64,000 bases of DNA from Pararhizobium sp. YC-54 (GCF_025847205.1 NZ_JAOYTH010000020.1:1-64000); one strand, 5' to 3'. Numbered from the stretch's first letter, positions 44,563 through 55,130 are shown. Numbers and translations: made by a program. The notes: generated by a model from the sequence alone, not told the origin.

Positions 44563-47031
44563 ATGGTAGCGCTCAAATCATTCCGCCATTCCGGACCGTC
44601 TTTTGCGGATCTCGTGCCCTATGCCGGCCTCGTCGATAATGGCGTCATCCTGCTGAAGGACGGCTCGCTGATGGCCGGCTGGTATTTCGCTGGGCCGGAC
44701 AGCGAAAGCTCGACCGACGCCGAGCGCAACGAGGTCTCGCGCCAGATCAACGCCATCCTGTCGCGGCTCGGCTCCGGATGGATGATCCAGGTAGAGGCCA
44801 TCAGGGTGCCGGCCGGCGATTACCCTGATGAGGCGGACTCGAACTTTCCTGATCCTGTCACACGCGCCATCGACAACGAGCGACGGGCGCATTTTCAGAA
44901 GGAGAGGGGACATTTCGAGAGCCGCCATGCGCTGATCCTGACTTGGCGACCGCCGGAACCAAGGCGCTCCGGCCTGACGCGGTATGTCTATTCGGATGCG
45001 GCCAGCCGTTCCGCTACCTATGCCGACACGGTGCTGCAAAGCTTTTTGACCTCGGTCCGCGAGGTCGAACAGTATCTCGCCAATGTCGTCTCGATCCGCC
45101 GGATGATGACACGGGAGACGCCGGATCGCGGCGGGTTCCGTGTCGCGCGATACGACGAACTTTTCCAGTTCATCCGTTTCTGCATTACCGGTGAGAACCA
45201 TCCGGTGCGCCTGCCTGATATCCCGATGTATCTCGACTGGCTTGTGACGGCCGAGTTGCAGCATGGCCTCACACCAATGGTCGAGCACCGCTTTCTCGGC
45301 GTGGTGGCGATCGACGGTCTGCCGGCCGAAAGCTGGCCGGGGATCCTCAACACGCTCGACCGGATGCCGCTCACCTATCGCTGGTCGTCTCGCTTCGTCT
45401 TTCTCGACGCCGAGGAAGCAAGGGCAAGGCTCGAGCGCACTCGGAAGAAGTGGCAGCAGAAAGTACGGCCGTTCTTCGATCAGCTTTTCCAGACGCAATC
45501 ACGCTCGGTCGATCAGGACGCCATGCTGATGGTGGCAGAAACCGAGGACGCCATCGCCGAAGCCTCCTCGCAGCTCGTCGCCTATGGCTATTACACACCG
45601 GCCATCGTGATATTTGAAGAAGACCCCACCCGCCTCCAGGAAAAGTGCGAGGCCATCCGCCGGCTGATCCAGGCCGAAGGTTTTGGCGCACGCATCGAGA
45701 CGTTGAACGCCACGGACGCCTTTCTCGGCAGTCTTCCAGGCGTCTCCTACGCCAATATCCGCGAGCCGTTGATCAACACCCGCAATCTTGCCGACCTCAT
45801 CCCGCTCAATTCCGTCTGGTCGGGCAGTCCAATAGCACCTTGCCCGTTCTATCCGCCGGCCTCGCCGCCCTTGATGCAGGTCGCGTCCGGGTCGACGCCG
45901 TTCCGACTGAACCTGCATGTGGACGATGTAGGCCATACGCTGATCTTCGGCCCGACCGGGTCGGGAAAGTCGACGCTGCTGGCGCTGATTGCCGCGCAGT
46001 TCCGGCGTTATGCCGAATCCCAGGTCTTTGCTTTTGACAAGGGCGGCTCGATGCTGCCGCTGACGCTCGGCCTAAACGGTGATCACTACCAGATCGGCGG
46101 CGATATCGGCCCTTCGGCAAATGGTGAGGTGAAGGCGCTCTCTTTCTGCCCGCTGGCAGAACTGTCGACCGAAGGCGACCGCGCCTGGGCCTCCGAGTGG
46201 ATCGAGATGCTGGTGGCGCTGCAGGGTGTGAGCATAACCCCGGATTATCGCAACGCGATCTCCAGGCAGTTGGCACTGATGGCGGAATCCCGCGGCCGCT
46301 CGCTATCGGACTTCGTCTCGGGCGTGCAGATGCGCGAGATCAAGGACGCACTGCATCACTATACCGTCGATGGTCCGATGGGACAGCTGCTCGACGCTGA
46401 GGAGGACGGCCTGGCGCTCGGCGCCTTCCAATGTTTCGAGATCGAGGAACTGATGAACATGGGCGAGCGCAACCTCGTCCCCGTTCTCACCTACCTGTTT
46501 CGCCGCATCGAGAAACGCCTAACCGGCGCACCCAGCCTGATCATCCTCGACGAGGCCTGGCTGATGCTCGGCCATCCGGTGTTTCGCGACAAGATCCGGG
46601 AATGGCTGAAGGTGCTGAGAAAGGCCAACTGCGCCGTGGTGCTCGCCACGCAGTCGATCTCGGATGCGGAGCGCTCCGGCATCATCGATGTGCTGAAGGA
46701 GAGCTGCCCAACCAAGATTTGCCTGCCGAACGGCGCCGCGCGTGAGCCTGGAACCCGTGAATTCTATGAGCGCATCGGCTTTAACGAACGACAAATCGAG
46801 ATCGTCGCGACGGCCTCGCCGAAACGAGAATACTACGTCGCTTCGCCGGAGGGCCGAAGGCTCTTCAACATGGCGCTCGGCCCTGTCGCACTCTCGTTTG
46901 TCGGGGCGACCGGCAGGCAAGACCTCAAGCGCATCCGCAGCCTGCACTCCGAACACGGGGCCGCATGGCCTCTCCATTGGCTCCAGCAAAGGGGGATCGC
47001 CCATGCCGAGACACTTTTCCCGACATCTTGA
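44563..47031 (+). CDS. trbE: TrbE conjugation ATPase
   Basis: The 822-residue VirB4-type ATPase has Walker A GPTGSGKST at about 463-471, Walker B LIILDEAWLML, and a conserved LATQSISDAERSG. The N-terminal half is the usual CagE/TrbE region, starting MVALKSFRHSGPSFADLVPYAGLVDNG. It drives assembly of the pilus and the transfer channel at the inner membrane. Length and motifs are normal. The 3' end overlaps trbJ by 29 bases. Confidence 0.95.
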   Translation: MVALKSFRHSGPSFADLVPYAGLVDNGVILLKDGSLMAGWYFAGPDSESSTDAERNEVSRQINAILSRLGSGWMIQVEAIRVPAGDYPDEADSNFPDPVTRAIDNERRAHFQKERGHFESRHALILTWRPPEPRRSGLTRYVYSDAASRSATYADTVLQSFLTSVREVEQYLANVVSIRRMMTRETPDRGGFRVARYDELFQFIRFCITGENHPVRLPDIPMYLDWLVTAELQHGLTPMVEHRFLGVVAIDGLPAESWPGILNTLDRMPLTYRWSSRFVFLDAEEARARLERTRKKWQQKVRPFFDQLFQTQSRSVDQDAMLMVAETEDAIAEASSQLVAYGYYTPAIVIFEEDPTRLQEKCEAIRRLIQAEGFGARIETLNATDAFLGSLPGVSYANIREPLINTRNLADLIPLNSVWSGSPIAPCPFYPPASPPLMQVASGSTPFRLNLHVDDVGHTLIFGPTGSGKSTLLALIAAQFRRYAESQVFAFDKGGSMLPLTLGLNGDHYQIGGDIGPSANGEVKALSFCPLAELSTEGDRAWASEWIEMLVALQGVSITPDYRNAISRQLALMAESRGRSLSDFVSGVQMREIKDALHHYTVDGPMGQLLDAEEDGLALGAFQCFEIEELMNMGERNLVPVLTYLFRRIEKRLTGAPSLIILDEAWLMLGHPVFRDKIREWLKVLRKANCAVVLATQSISDAERSGIIDVLKESCPTKICLPNGAAREPGTREFYERIGFNERQIEIVATASPKREYYVASPEGRRLFNMALGPVALSFVGATGRQDLKRIRSLHSEHGAAWPLHWLQQRGIAHAETLFPTS

Positions 47032-47812
47032 AACCGTACCTATGGTCGTCGCCGTTGCGAGCGCCCTTGCGATTGCATTGCCAGCTTCGGCCTCGGCCGG
47101 CGGCGTGACGGGCGAAGCAACCGAATGGACACAGCTCGCCAACAATACCGAGCTGATCTCACTGGTCGGCAAATCGACTGAGCAGGTCAACAACCAGATC
47201 ACCCAGATCTCGCAGCTTGCCGAGCAGATCCAGAACCAGATCAACATCTACAACAACATGCTGCAGAACACCGCACAATTGCCAAACCACATCTGGGGTC
47301 AGGTCGAAAGCGACCTCAAGAACCTGCAGAACGTTGTCGCGCAGGGGCAGGGGGTCGCCTTCTCGATGGGCAATATCGACGACGTGCTCAAGCAGCGGTT
47401 TCAGAGTTTTTCCGAAATGAAGAGCAACCTGCCTCACGGAGCAAGCTTCTCGTCCACCTATCAGAACTGGTCCGACACCAACCGTGACACGATCGCCGGA
47501 TCCTTGAAGGCCGCAAACCTGACGGCCGACCAGTTCTCAAGCGAGGAAAGCACGATGTCATCGCTGCGCTCGATGTCGGAAACGGCCGACGGGCAGATGA
47601 AGGCGCTGCAGGTCGGACACCAGATCGCCGCCCAGCAGGTCGCGCAAATGCAAAAACTGCGTGGTCTGGTTTCCCAGCAGATGACGATGATGGGCACGTG
47701 GTTTCAGTCGGAGCAGGCACAAAAGGATCTCGCCCAGGCTCGCCGTGAACAGTTCTTCAGCGGAAGCGAGCATGACATCCGCGGTGGGCAGACGATGGAG
47801 CCCCGCTGGTGA
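47003..47812 (+). CDS. trbJ: TrbJ conjugal transfer protein
   Basis: The 269-residue VirB5-like protein has a signal peptide ending ASASAGG and a long coiled-coil-like stretch (STEQVNNQITQISQLAEQIQ and following). It is exported and acts at the pilus tip or in entry exclusion. The ATG at 47003 was chosen inside trbE, since the frame upstream of it is antisense-like. It ends with FFSGSEHDIRGGQTMEPRW, a tail that is nearly repeated at the end of the next protein. It overlaps trbK by four bases. Confidence 0.93.
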   Translation: MPRHFSRHLETVPMVVAVASALAIALPASASAGGVTGEATEWTQLANNTELISLVGKSTEQVNNQITQISQLAEQIQNQINIYNNMLQNTAQLPNHIWGQVESDLKNLQNVVAQGQGVAFSMGNIDDVLKQRFQSFSEMKSNLPHGASFSSTYQNWSDTNRDTIAGSLKAANLTADQFSSEESTMSSLRSMSETADGQMKALQVGHQIAAQQVAQMQKLRGLVSQQMTMMGTWFQSEQAQKDLAQARREQFFSGSEHDIRGGQTMEPRW

Positions 47813-48036
47813 GCCCGCGTCTTGTTATCATCCTCGCTGTCGTGGGGATCATCGCATCCGGCGTCGGCATCGCCAGGTGGATCATCCAGCCGCCTCTAGC
47901 ACCCCAATCGGGAGCGGGCGAGGCGTCGCCCCAAGCTGCACTCGACGCAGACCGACGAGCTCACCGGGAGAAGTTCTTTGGCGGCGACACCACTCGCAAC
48001 ATTCGCGGCGGCCAGGAAATGAAGCCGAGATGGTGA
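47809..48036 (+). CDS. trbK: TrbK entry exclusion protein
   Basis: This 75-residue protein has one N-terminal hydrophobic segment (LVIILAVVGIIASGVGIARW) and sits at the trbK position between trbJ and trbL. It starts at a GTG that overlaps the trbJ stop as GTGA. No lipobox cysteine is seen, unlike some TrbK lipoproteins. Its last residues, [20 protein letters not shown], copy the end of TrbJ. It should limit entry of related plasmids. Confidence 0.85.
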   Translation: MSPRLVIILAVVGIIASGVGIARWIIQPPLAPQSGAGEASPQAALDADRRAHREKFFGGDTTRNIRGGQEMKPRW

Positions 48037-49220
48037 TCGTTCCTCCTTCCCGGCGCATCGAAATCGCCTTCGTTGCGATCGGCCTCATCCTGATCGCGAG
48101 CACGCCGGCTTTGGCGCAGCAGGGTCAAGTGCTGACGACCCTGGAGAACTCGGTCGTCGCGGCCGCCAAGGGCTGGGAGACAACGGTGATGGATGCGGCG
48201 CGGTCGTTGTTCTGGATCCTGGCGGGCATCGAGGTCGGCATCGCTGCGGTATGGCTGGCAATTAACGCCGCCTCGCTCGACAGCTGGTTTGCCGAGCTCG
48301 TGAAACGCATCATGTTCATAGGTCTCTTCGCCTTCATCCTCGATCGGGGGCCGGCGTTCGCCAAGGCTGTCGTCGACAGCCTCTACCAGATTGGCGCTGG
48401 CGGCGGGTCGGCCTCCCCGGCCAACATTTTCGACGCGGGCATTCGTATTGCAACCAAGATGTCGGAACAGGCGAAGTTCGGTCTCTGGGAAGACAACGCG
48501 CTGGCGATTGCGGCCGTCTTTGCCATGGTCGTGGTCGTCGTCTGCTTCTCGCTCGTTGCCGCCATCTTCGTCTCGGTCATGGTGGAGATGTATGTCGGTC
48601 TGCTCGCGGGAATGATCATGCTCGGATTGGGCGGCACGTCCTACACCAAGGATTTTGCCATCAAATATCTGGTCTACGCCTTCTCCGTCGGCATGAAGCT
48701 AATGGCGCTGGTGATGATCGCCAAGATCGGCTCGGACATCCTGCTTGGCTTGGCTGAGGCACCGACAGCAACCTCCGAGCAGTTCATCACCACGCTGGCG
48801 ATCGCCGGCATTTCGGTCGTGGTCTTTGTCATCGCAATGTACGTGCCACCGATCCTGCAGGGTGTCGTTCAGGGCGCATCCGTTTCCGGTGGCATGGAAT
48901 CGATCCGCCACGGCGGGCAGGCCGCTTCGTTTGCGGCGGGCGCCGGCTTTTTGGCGACGGCAGCAGCCAGCAGAGGTTTTCAGGCCGCGAGTGCGGCGAT
49001 GGCAGGTGGAGCGTCCCTCGGCAGTGCCGCCATGCGGGGCATGGAGGCAGGCATCGGCGGTGCTGCCGGCGCGGTCGGTTCTGCCGCGAAAGACAAGGCG
49101 GTCGGGTCGCCCGGCGCCTATGCCGGATCTCTGCTTGGGCTTGCCAATGCCAAACTCGACCAGCAGTCGGGTCGGAGCCTATCGGCAGCTCCACCGCCGC
49201 CGATCAACGAGACCAAATAA
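48030..49220 (+). CDS. trbL: TrbL conjugal transfer protein
   Basis: The 396-residue VirB6-type inner-membrane protein has a signal-like start ending PALAQQGQ, several membrane segments between residues 55 and 290, and an Ala/Gly-rich C-terminal region ([18 protein letters not shown], then repeats of GGA). It forms part of the DNA channel. The ATG at 48030 overlaps trbK by seven bases. The gene is complete. Confidence 0.93.
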   Translation: MVIVPPSRRIEIAFVAIGLILIASTPALAQQGQVLTTLENSVVAAAKGWETTVMDAARSLFWILAGIEVGIAAVWLAINAASLDSWFAELVKRIMFIGLFAFILDRGPAFAKAVVDSLYQIGAGGGSASPANIFDAGIRIATKMSEQAKFGLWEDNALAIAAVFAMVVVVVCFSLVAAIFVSVMVEMYVGLLAGMIMLGLGGTSYTKDFAIKYLVYAFSVGMKLMALVMIAKIGSDILLGLAEAPTATSEQFITTLAIAGISVVVFVIAMYVPPILQGVVQGASVSGGMESIRHGGQAASFAAGAGFLATAAASRGFQAASAAMAGGASLGSAAMRGMEAGIGGAAGAVGSAAKDKAVGSPGAYAGSLLGLANAKLDQQSGRSLSAAPPPPINETK

Positions 49221-49237
49221 CTGGAGGCCGATCAGCC

Positions 49238-49915
49238 ATGGCCGGACACAATCCGCTTGATAATCCCGATTTTGCCAATCCCTATATCGCCGCGCGCAAC
49301 GAATGGAACGAGCGCTATGGCTCCTATGTGAGATCAGCCGCCGCCTGGCGCATTGTCGGCATAGCCGGCATGACCATGGCCGTGATCGGCTTTGGCTACG
49401 CGCTTTACCAAAGCACGCAGGTGAAGCTCGTTCCCTATATTGTCGAGGTCGACAAACTCGGCACGGCCGTCGATGCCGGCTTTCCCCAGCAGATCGAATA
49501 TGCCGATCCGCGTGTCGTGCGCGCCACCCTCGGCAGCTTCGTTTCGAGTTTTCGGAGTGTGACGCCGGATGCGGTCGTCCAGAAGCAATATATCGACCGA
49601 ACCTATGGGCTGCTCAGGACATCCGATCCGGCGACCGAGAAGGTCAATGCCTGGTTCCGCTCGAACTCGCCGTTCGAGAAAGCGAAGAACTCGACCGTTG
49701 CTATCGAGGTCAACAATATCGTCGCGTTGTCGAACCAGAGCTACCAGATGGACTGGACCGAGTTCGAGCGCGACCGTCGCGGCAAGGAAACCGCCGTCCG
49801 CCGCTTCCGCGGTATCGCGACCGTGACACTGACCCCACCACAGGACGAGGGCGTCATTCGCTTGAACCCCATCGGTCTCTATCTCCGCGACTTCGACTGG
49901 ACAGCTCAGCTTTGA
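49238..49915 (+). CDS. trbF: TrbF conjugal transfer protein
   Basis: The 225-residue VirB8-like protein has one N-terminal membrane segment ([20 protein letters not shown]) and a periplasmic NTF2-like domain with [13 protein letters not shown] and [11 protein letters not shown] at the end. It nucleates assembly of the channel. It follows trbL after 17 bases and precedes trbG by five. Nothing odd was noted. Confidence 0.95.
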   Translation: MAGHNPLDNPDFANPYIAARNEWNERYGSYVRSAAAWRIVGIAGMTMAVIGFGYALYQSTQVKLVPYIVEVDKLGTAVDAGFPQQIEYADPRVVRATLGSFVSSFRSVTPDAVVQKQYIDRTYGLLRTSDPATEKVNAWFRSNSPFEKAKNSTVAIEVNNIVALSNQSYQMDWTEFERDRRGKETAVRRFRGIATVTLTPPQDEGVIRLNPIGLYLRDFDWTAQL

Positions 49916-49920
49916 AAGGC

Positions 49921-50784
49921 ATGGCCCCGAACATGATCATCCCGCGCACAAGAACACGGGCCACGCTGACGGGCGCTCTCGCCTCGGCACTGTTGGCGTC
50001 TTCGGTGGTCGCTCCTCTGCATGCATATGCTGCCGATGGCGTCACGGCCAACGAAGCGAAGGGCATGGGAATCTCCACCCAGTGGCGCGGGTCGCGCGGT
50101 TTGGTGACCAAGGGTGCCGACGGCAAAGTGATTTTCCTCTACGGCGAGGTCCAGCCATCCGTTGTCTGCTCGCCGCTACAGGTTTGCGACATTGAACTGC
50201 AAGGAGGCGAGGTGGTCCGCGACGTGCTGGTCGGCGACACGGTGCGCTGGAAGGTGGAGCCTGCGAGTTCGGGTGCCGCCGGCGGTCAGGCCATCCATCT
50301 GATCGTCAAACCGTCGGAGCCGGGTCTTGTGACCTCGATGGTGGTGACAACGTCGCGTCGCACCTATCACATCCAGCTCAAGTCTCATTCGACCCAGTAT
50401 ATGGCGCGCGTGGGTTTCGAATATCCGGAGGATGTTTCGACAAAGCTCGCTGACATCAATGCCCGGATCGAGGCAAGCACCATCCCGGGCGCAGGCGTCC
50501 CCGCCGAACAATTGAACTTTTCCTATTCGGTTTCGGGCAGGGCGGGCTGGCGGCCGACACGGGTCTATTCCGATGGGCTCAAGACCTACATCCAGTTTCC
50601 GCGGTCGATCTCCGGCCAGGACGCGCCGGTGCTGTTCGTCACGTCCGGTGGGCAGAACCGGATCGTCAACTACCGGATGAAGGGCGACATGATGGTCGTC
50701 GATTACCATGTCGATCGCGCAGTGCTCGTCTCCGGGGTCGGTTGGAAACAGGAAAAGATCACGATCAGAAGGGGAGGGAGATAA
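49921..50784 (+). CDS. trbG: TrbG conjugal transfer protein
   Basis: The 287-residue VirB9-like protein has a signal peptide ending HAYAADG and core sequences [26 protein letters not shown] and a C-terminal domain with [16 protein letters not shown]. It is an outer-membrane-associated part of the core complex. I used the ATG at 49921; a second at 49933 is possible. Its stop codon shares one base with the trbH start. Confidence 0.94.
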   Translation: MAPNMIIPRTRTRATLTGALASALLASSVVAPLHAYAADGVTANEAKGMGISTQWRGSRGLVTKGADGKVIFLYGEVQPSVVCSPLQVCDIELQGGEVVRDVLVGDTVRWKVEPASSGAAGGQAIHLIVKPSEPGLVTSMVVTTSRRTYHIQLKSHSTQYMARVGFEYPEDVSTKLADINARIEASTIPGAGVPAEQLNFSYSVSGRAGWRPTRVYSDGLKTYIQFPRSISGQDAPVLFVTSGGQNRIVNYRMKGDMMVVDYHVDRAVLVSGVGWKQEKITIRRGGR

Positions 50785-51260
50785 TGGACACCGTGCTTTC
50801 CCGTTCGCGCGCCTTGCGACCCGTCCGTATTTTTGCCGTAGCCTTTGGTTTCGCCATCCTTCTTTCCGGATGCCAGTCGATGGGAACCGATGGCCTCGCC
50901 GTCAGCAACGCGCCGCCAGAAATATCCGGTCCCGCTGCCAGCGCCATCGCCGGCGATATGGTGAGCCGTCTCGCCGAACAGATCGGGCCGGGAAAGGCGA
51001 CCGTCGCGCTGAAGGCGGATGCCTCCCCCTTCGGCCAGGCGCTGGAAGCGGCGCTGAAGGGATGGGGCTATGCCGTCATCACTGACCAGAAGACGGATAG
51101 CGGCGCGACGGTCATCCCGCTCGCCTATGTGATCTTGACTGTTGATGGTCAGGTGCTGGCGCGCCTTTCGACAAACAGTGTCGAGCTCGGCCGTGCCTAT
51201 TCTGTGACAGTGAACGGTGCGACGCCAGCGAGCGCCCTGTCGCTGATGCGGCGTGGGTGA
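50784..51260 (+). CDS. trbH: TrbH conjugal transfer lipoprotein
   Basis: The 158-residue protein has a lipoprotein signal: a basic N-terminus, a hydrophobic run and the lipobox LSGC at about residue 30. This fits TrbH, which acts like VirB7 with TrbG. The ATG overlaps the trbG stop by one base (TAATG) and has GGGAGG upstream. Confidence 0.92.
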   Translation: MDTVLSRSRALRPVRIFAVAFGFAILLSGCQSMGTDGLAVSNAPPEISGPAASAIAGDMVSRLAEQIGPGKATVALKADASPFGQALEAALKGWGYAVITDQKTDSGATVIPLAYVILTVDGQVLARLSTNSVELGRAYSVTVNGATPASALSLMRRG

Positions 51261-51271
51261 GGGAGGATCAC

Positions 51272-52618
51272 ATGGCGCAATCACTCAATCTCGGCGGCGC
51301 GCAAAACAGCCAGCCCCAATCGGCTATTCGGCGGATCAATCGCCTGCCGATCGTCGTCATCATCGTCCTGACGGTCGCGTTTCTTGGCGTGATCTTTTAC
51401 GGGCTCGCCTCGCGCGGGCTCTACTTTGGCAAGGACAACGGTCCGGAGACAAGTTCGGGCAACCCCGCCTCGACATTCGCCGACCAGATCAAACGCGGCG
51501 TCACTGATGGTATTATCGGCGAGCCGCAGCAGCAGACCGTCTTCCAGCCGACACCGGTTGAGATGAAACAAGTTGACGAAAAGGCGAACAATCCCTTCAC
51601 GCCGCAGCCGCGGGAACGCGATGTGCAGCAGCGCGGCCAGGAGCTCGAAGCGGAAGGGGTTTGGCGTGCCCGGCTGAAGCGGGAACAACAGGAACAGGTT
51701 CTGCGGGAGCAGCAGCGCCAGCGGATGGCTCGCTTGCAGGCGAACAATGCCGCATACGATGCGCCTCTCGCCATCGATCGCAGCACGTTGGAACGGCGCG
51801 ACGGAACGAATGATGCGACTGCGGACACGGCAGCGAGAGCCACGACGACATCGACAAATACTGGAGGCGCACCCGATCTCTATGCGGCCGCATTGCGCGC
51901 GGGGCTCGGTGGTCAAAACGTTGATCCCAATGCGCAAGGCGCCAAGGAAGACTTCTTCAACGCCGACCTGAAAGAGCTTGGCTACCTGCCGAACCGTGTT
52001 GTGCCTCAGCAATCGCCCTTCGAGCTCAAGCGCGGGTCGGTCATTCCTGCAACACTGATCACGGGCATCAATTCAGATCTTCCGGGCCGGATTACGGCCC
52101 AGGTGAGCCAGAGCGTCTACGACAGCGCGACAGGACATCGTTTGCTCATTCCACAAGGGACGAAACTATTCGGCCGTTACGACAGCAAGGTATCCTTTGG
52201 TCAGAAACGCGTTCTCGTCGTGTGGACCGACATCATCTTCCCGAACGGCTCGACACTGCAGATCGGCGGCATGTCGGGGACGGATGCGCAAGGGTATGGC
52301 GGTTTCAACGACAAGGTGAACAACCATTATTTGAAAACGTTCGGTTCGGCCGTGCTGATCGCCCTGATCGGGACGGGTATAGACATGGCCGTCCCCGAAA
52401 GCTCGACGCTCGCGACGCAGGACACGGCCTCGGATGCGACGCGGCGGAATTTCGCCGAGACCTTCGGGCGGGTTGCCGATCGAACCATCCAACGGAACAT
52501 GGATGTACAGCCGACCCTCGAAATTCGACCCGGCTATAAGTTCAATGTGCTCGTCGATCAGGATATTGTCTTCCCGGGAGCATACAAAAATTTAGGCGGT
52601 TCCGTCGCAGAGGAATGA
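51272..52618 (+). CDS. trbI: TrbI conjugal transfer protein
   Basis: The 448-residue VirB10-like protein has an N-terminal membrane segment (LPIVVIIVLTVAFLGVIFYGL), a Gln/Arg-rich linker, and a periplasmic TrbI domain with ELKRGSVIPATLITGINSDLPG, LLIPQGTKLFGRYDS and PTLEIRPGYKFNVLVDQDI. It spans both membranes. I chose the ATG at 51272 with GGAGG five bases upstream over the GTG at 51257. It closes the trb operon. Confidence 0.95.
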   Translation: MAQSLNLGGAQNSQPQSAIRRINRLPIVVIIVLTVAFLGVIFYGLASRGLYFGKDNGPETSSGNPASTFADQIKRGVTDGIIGEPQQQTVFQPTPVEMKQVDEKANNPFTPQPRERDVQQRGQELEAEGVWRARLKREQQEQVLREQQRQRMARLQANNAAYDAPLAIDRSTLERRDGTNDATADTAARATTTSTNTGGAPDLYAAALRAGLGGQNVDPNAQGAKEDFFNADLKELGYLPNRVVPQQSPFELKRGSVIPATLITGINSDLPGRITAQVSQSVYDSATGHRLLIPQGTKLFGRYDSKVSFGQKRVLVVWTDIIFPNGSTLQIGGMSGTDAQGYGGFNDKVNNHYLKTFGSAVLIALIGTGIDMAVPESSTLATQDTASDATRRNFAETFGRVADRTIQRNMDVQPTLEIRPGYKFNVLVDQDIVFPGAYKNLGGSVAEE

Positions 52619-52676
52619 AGGGGGTTGGTTCTGGCTGAGGCCGGAATCGTACGTTAGCGAGCGTTTCTCATTCGCC

Positions 52677-53238
52677 TTAGGTACTTTGACGTCCTAAGGT
52701 CCGATAGACGGTCGGCCGCGAGATTGCAAACACCTCTGCAAGACCGCTGATCGAATACTCGCCGGTGTCGTGCATGCGCCGCAACTCCTTCTGCTGCCGA
52801 TCCGATAATTTTGGTTTTTTACCCCGTAATTTCCCCTTGGCGCGGGCGATCGCCATCCCTTCACGAGTTCGCATTTTGATGAGGTCGGCCTCGAATTCAG
52901 CGAAAGTGGCAAGAATGTTGAAAAACAATTTGCCCATCGGGTCGGATGGATCATGGACGCTAGCTTCGATCTGCAATTTTATCCAACGCGCGACGAGATC
53001 ATCACCTATTGCGTGCGTCAGAAACGGAGCGGGCAAGGCGGTCCAGCTTCGGTATCGCCGGAACGCACGGCAGCTATTGCATGATCGAGGCCGGGGGTGC
53101 CCGGTTCGTGCCTGTGAAGCCCCGATCTGTGTCGATGCAATCTACCGTGACACCGAACTTGATCGAGGTCTCTTGCTGTACGGCGAGGTCCTGCTTGTCG
53201 GTTGAGCGGCGGGCATAGCCGATCAATGTGTTCGTCAT
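52677..53238 (-). pseudogene. Serine resolvase remnant with frameshifts
   Basis: The N-terminal part reads MTNTLIGYARRSTDKQDLAVQQE with the catalytic serine. The C-terminal part reads DPSDPMGKLFFNILATFAEFEADLIKMRTREGMAIARAKGK and ends with a helix-turn-helix ISGLAEVFAISRPTVYRTL. The centre is damaged by several small deletions between about 52990 and 53105, so the parts lie in different frames. It resembles Tn3-type resolvases. No transposase or inverted repeat was seen beside it. Confidence 0.85.
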
Positions 53239-53619
53239 ATCAAAAATGTAACGTATGAGGGACCGTCTTTGCAATAAATATAGGACCATCTTAACTTGAC
53301 AATCGGAATCCTGCATTTACTGGACGGAATCTGGAGGTGGCAGAATGTCCGTTGAAACGAACCTCTTTCGGACACGTGAAGTAACGCGCCATTAAGGATG
53401 ATCATGCAGGTGCGTTCCAGCTTGTGTAGGAGCGCAAAGTTTCGATATTAAAGTTCTATGCGCCAACCAGCCGGGCAGAAAATTTTTCTGTCTGCGATAA
53501 TATGCGACAACAAAAGCACTGCAAAACGACCGGATTTCGAACGATAAAGATACGGGCTGCGCTGATAATCACTTCCCAGCAGGCTCCGTCCTGCTTAACA
53601 ATTAAAATGGGGAATGAAA
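53239..53619. other. Intergenic region before the second ABC operon
   Basis: No gene is supported. It holds a weak inverted repeat TGTCCG/CGGACA near 53345-53373 and a small hairpin AGCAGG-6-CCTGCT at 53578-53595 just before the binding-protein start. The promoter of the ABC operon should lie here, but no clear boxes could be assigned. Confidence 0.4.
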
Positions 53620-54462
53620 ATGGGTAGACAATCACTTATGGTCGGCCTGTCCGTTGCCATCGCGATGGCCGCATCAGCTCAGGTCAGCGCAGCCGATCTC
53701 GAAAGCAAAGCCAAGACGGATGGTCTCACTTATGCGATCATCAACGCGAAACCTTGGTACTACAACGACGATCAGGGCACGTTAACGGGTGCCGATGTCG
53801 AGAACCTGCGGGCAGCACTGGCAGCCATGGGTATAGATAAGTTCAATCCCACCGTTACTGAATGGTCCTCCATCGTTCCAGGCGTAAAGTCGGGCCGCTT
53901 TGATATCGGCGCTGGGATGTACATCACCCCAGAGCGCTGCAAGGAAGTCGCGTTCACGATGCCGTATGCGGTCATTATACCGGCGCTGGTGGTCAAGAAG
54001 GGCAATCCGGATGGGGTCAAGAGCTGGGAAGACCTAAAGAACAAGCCCGAGCTAAAAGCAGGAGCCTATGCAGGCGGTGCCGAAGTCGGCTATATGGTTA
54101 AGTCAGGTGTCGCTAACGAGAACATCGTGCAGCTTCCCGATCAGAATTCTCTTGTTCAGGCTCTGGTCAATAGCCAGATCTCGGCCTTCAACGTGGGTGC
54201 AGGACAAGCCGCCGAGATAGTGGCGCAGGTCGAAGGCCTGGAGGTGGTTAAAGAGTTCAATCCGCCAGAATGGTCGTTTTCGTACAACGGGTGGCCGTTC
54301 GCAAAAGCAAATGCAGATTTCGTTGCGAAACTGAACGAGCAGATCCGCAAACGCGTAGAGTCTGGCGAAGCTGAAGCGACCAATCAGAAATTTGGCGTGA
54401 AGGGTGCGGATCTAAGACCCTTTCTGAAGAAAGTGAACATCAACGACATCTGCTCACGCTGA
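53620..54462 (+). CDS. ABC substrate-binding protein, EhuB-like
   Basis: The 280-residue family 3 binding protein has a signal peptide ending QVSAAD and a region close to ectoine-binding EhuB proteins as I recall them: FDIGAGMYITPERCKEVAF, VVKKGNP and AGAYAGGAEVGYMVKSGV. An ectoine, proline-betaine or amino acid ligand is therefore plausible. The ATG at 53620 has GGGGA seven bases upstream; another ATG two codons earlier is too close. It is the first gene of a complete importer operon, followed by two permeases and an ATPase. Confidence 0.85.
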   Translation: MGRQSLMVGLSVAIAMAASAQVSAADLESKAKTDGLTYAIINAKPWYYNDDQGTLTGADVENLRAALAAMGIDKFNPTVTEWSSIVPGVKSGRFDIGAGMYITPERCKEVAFTMPYAVIIPALVVKKGNPDGVKSWEDLKNKPELKAGAYAGGAEVGYMVKSGVANENIVQLPDQNSLVQALVNSQISAFNVGAGQAAEIVAQVEGLEVVKEFNPPEWSFSYNGWPFAKANADFVAKLNEQIRKRVESGEAEATNQKFGVKGADLRPFLKKVNINDICSR

Positions 54463-54488
54463 ACTTCAGTAGCTTAAGGTAATCGGTA

Positions 54489-55130
54489 GTGCGGTTTTCA
54501 AGCGAACTGTTTTGGGCAACGCTGTCTACGATAGAATTAGCGGGGCTCTGTATCGTATTGTCTTCGCTGATCGCCCTGTTAGCTGGTTTGGCGCTTATGT
54601 CGCCAAACCGCTACCTGCGCGGTTTCGTTCGGACTTACGTAGAGGTAGTCAGAGGCACCTCGCTCGTCGTTCAGCTTTTCTGGCTGTATTTCGTACTGCC
54701 GGAGCTTGGCATTATACTCAACGGTTTTACCGTGGGCATCATCGGACTGTCCTTGAACGGGGGAGCCTATGGAGCTGACGTGTTCCGGTCGGCCTTCGAA
54801 GCGGTTCCCCGAGGGCAAAGCGAGGCAGCGTACGCTCTGTGCATGCCCCGCCGCATGGCCCTTTGGACAATCCTTACGCCGCAGGCTTTGGTGAGGCTTA
54901 TACCGCCGTGGTCGAACGCTATGATCGATATCCTGAAGGGAACATCCATCTTCTCGATGATCGGCATCTATGAGCTGACGTTCGCGAGCACGCAGTTGAA
55001 CGCCACGTTGTTTCAGCCGTTCAAAATCTTCCTCATTGTGGCTGCGATCTACCTCGTCCTTTCTCAGATTATCGCTCGCTCGATGTTTTTCATGGAAGGC
55101 GTAGCGCGAAGACGGATGGGGCTAAGGTAA
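54489..55130 (+). CDS. ABC transporter permease 1 of second importer
   Basis: The 213-residue inner-membrane protein has several hydrophobic stretches and the family sequences YVEVVRGTSLVVQLFWLYFVLPELG and ALCMPRRMALWTILTPQALVRLIPP. It pairs with the following permease. The start is a GTG with AAGGTAA upstream. Its TAA shares one base with the next ATG. Confidence 0.88.
   Translation: MRFSSELFWATLSTIELAGLCIVLSSLIALLAGLALMSPNRYLRGFVRTYVEVVRGTSLVVQLFWLYFVLPELGIILNGFTVGIIGLSLNGGAYGADVFRSAFEAVPRGQSEAAYALCMPRRMALWTILTPQALVRLIPPWSNAMIDILKGTSIFSMIGIYELTFASTQLNATLFQPFKIFLIVAAIYLVLSQIIARSMFFMEGVARRRMGLR

Noticed and set aside
49303..49920. In-frame upstream extension of trbG
   Set aside because: It overlaps trbF in another frame and lacks family similarity; the signal peptide begins after 49921.
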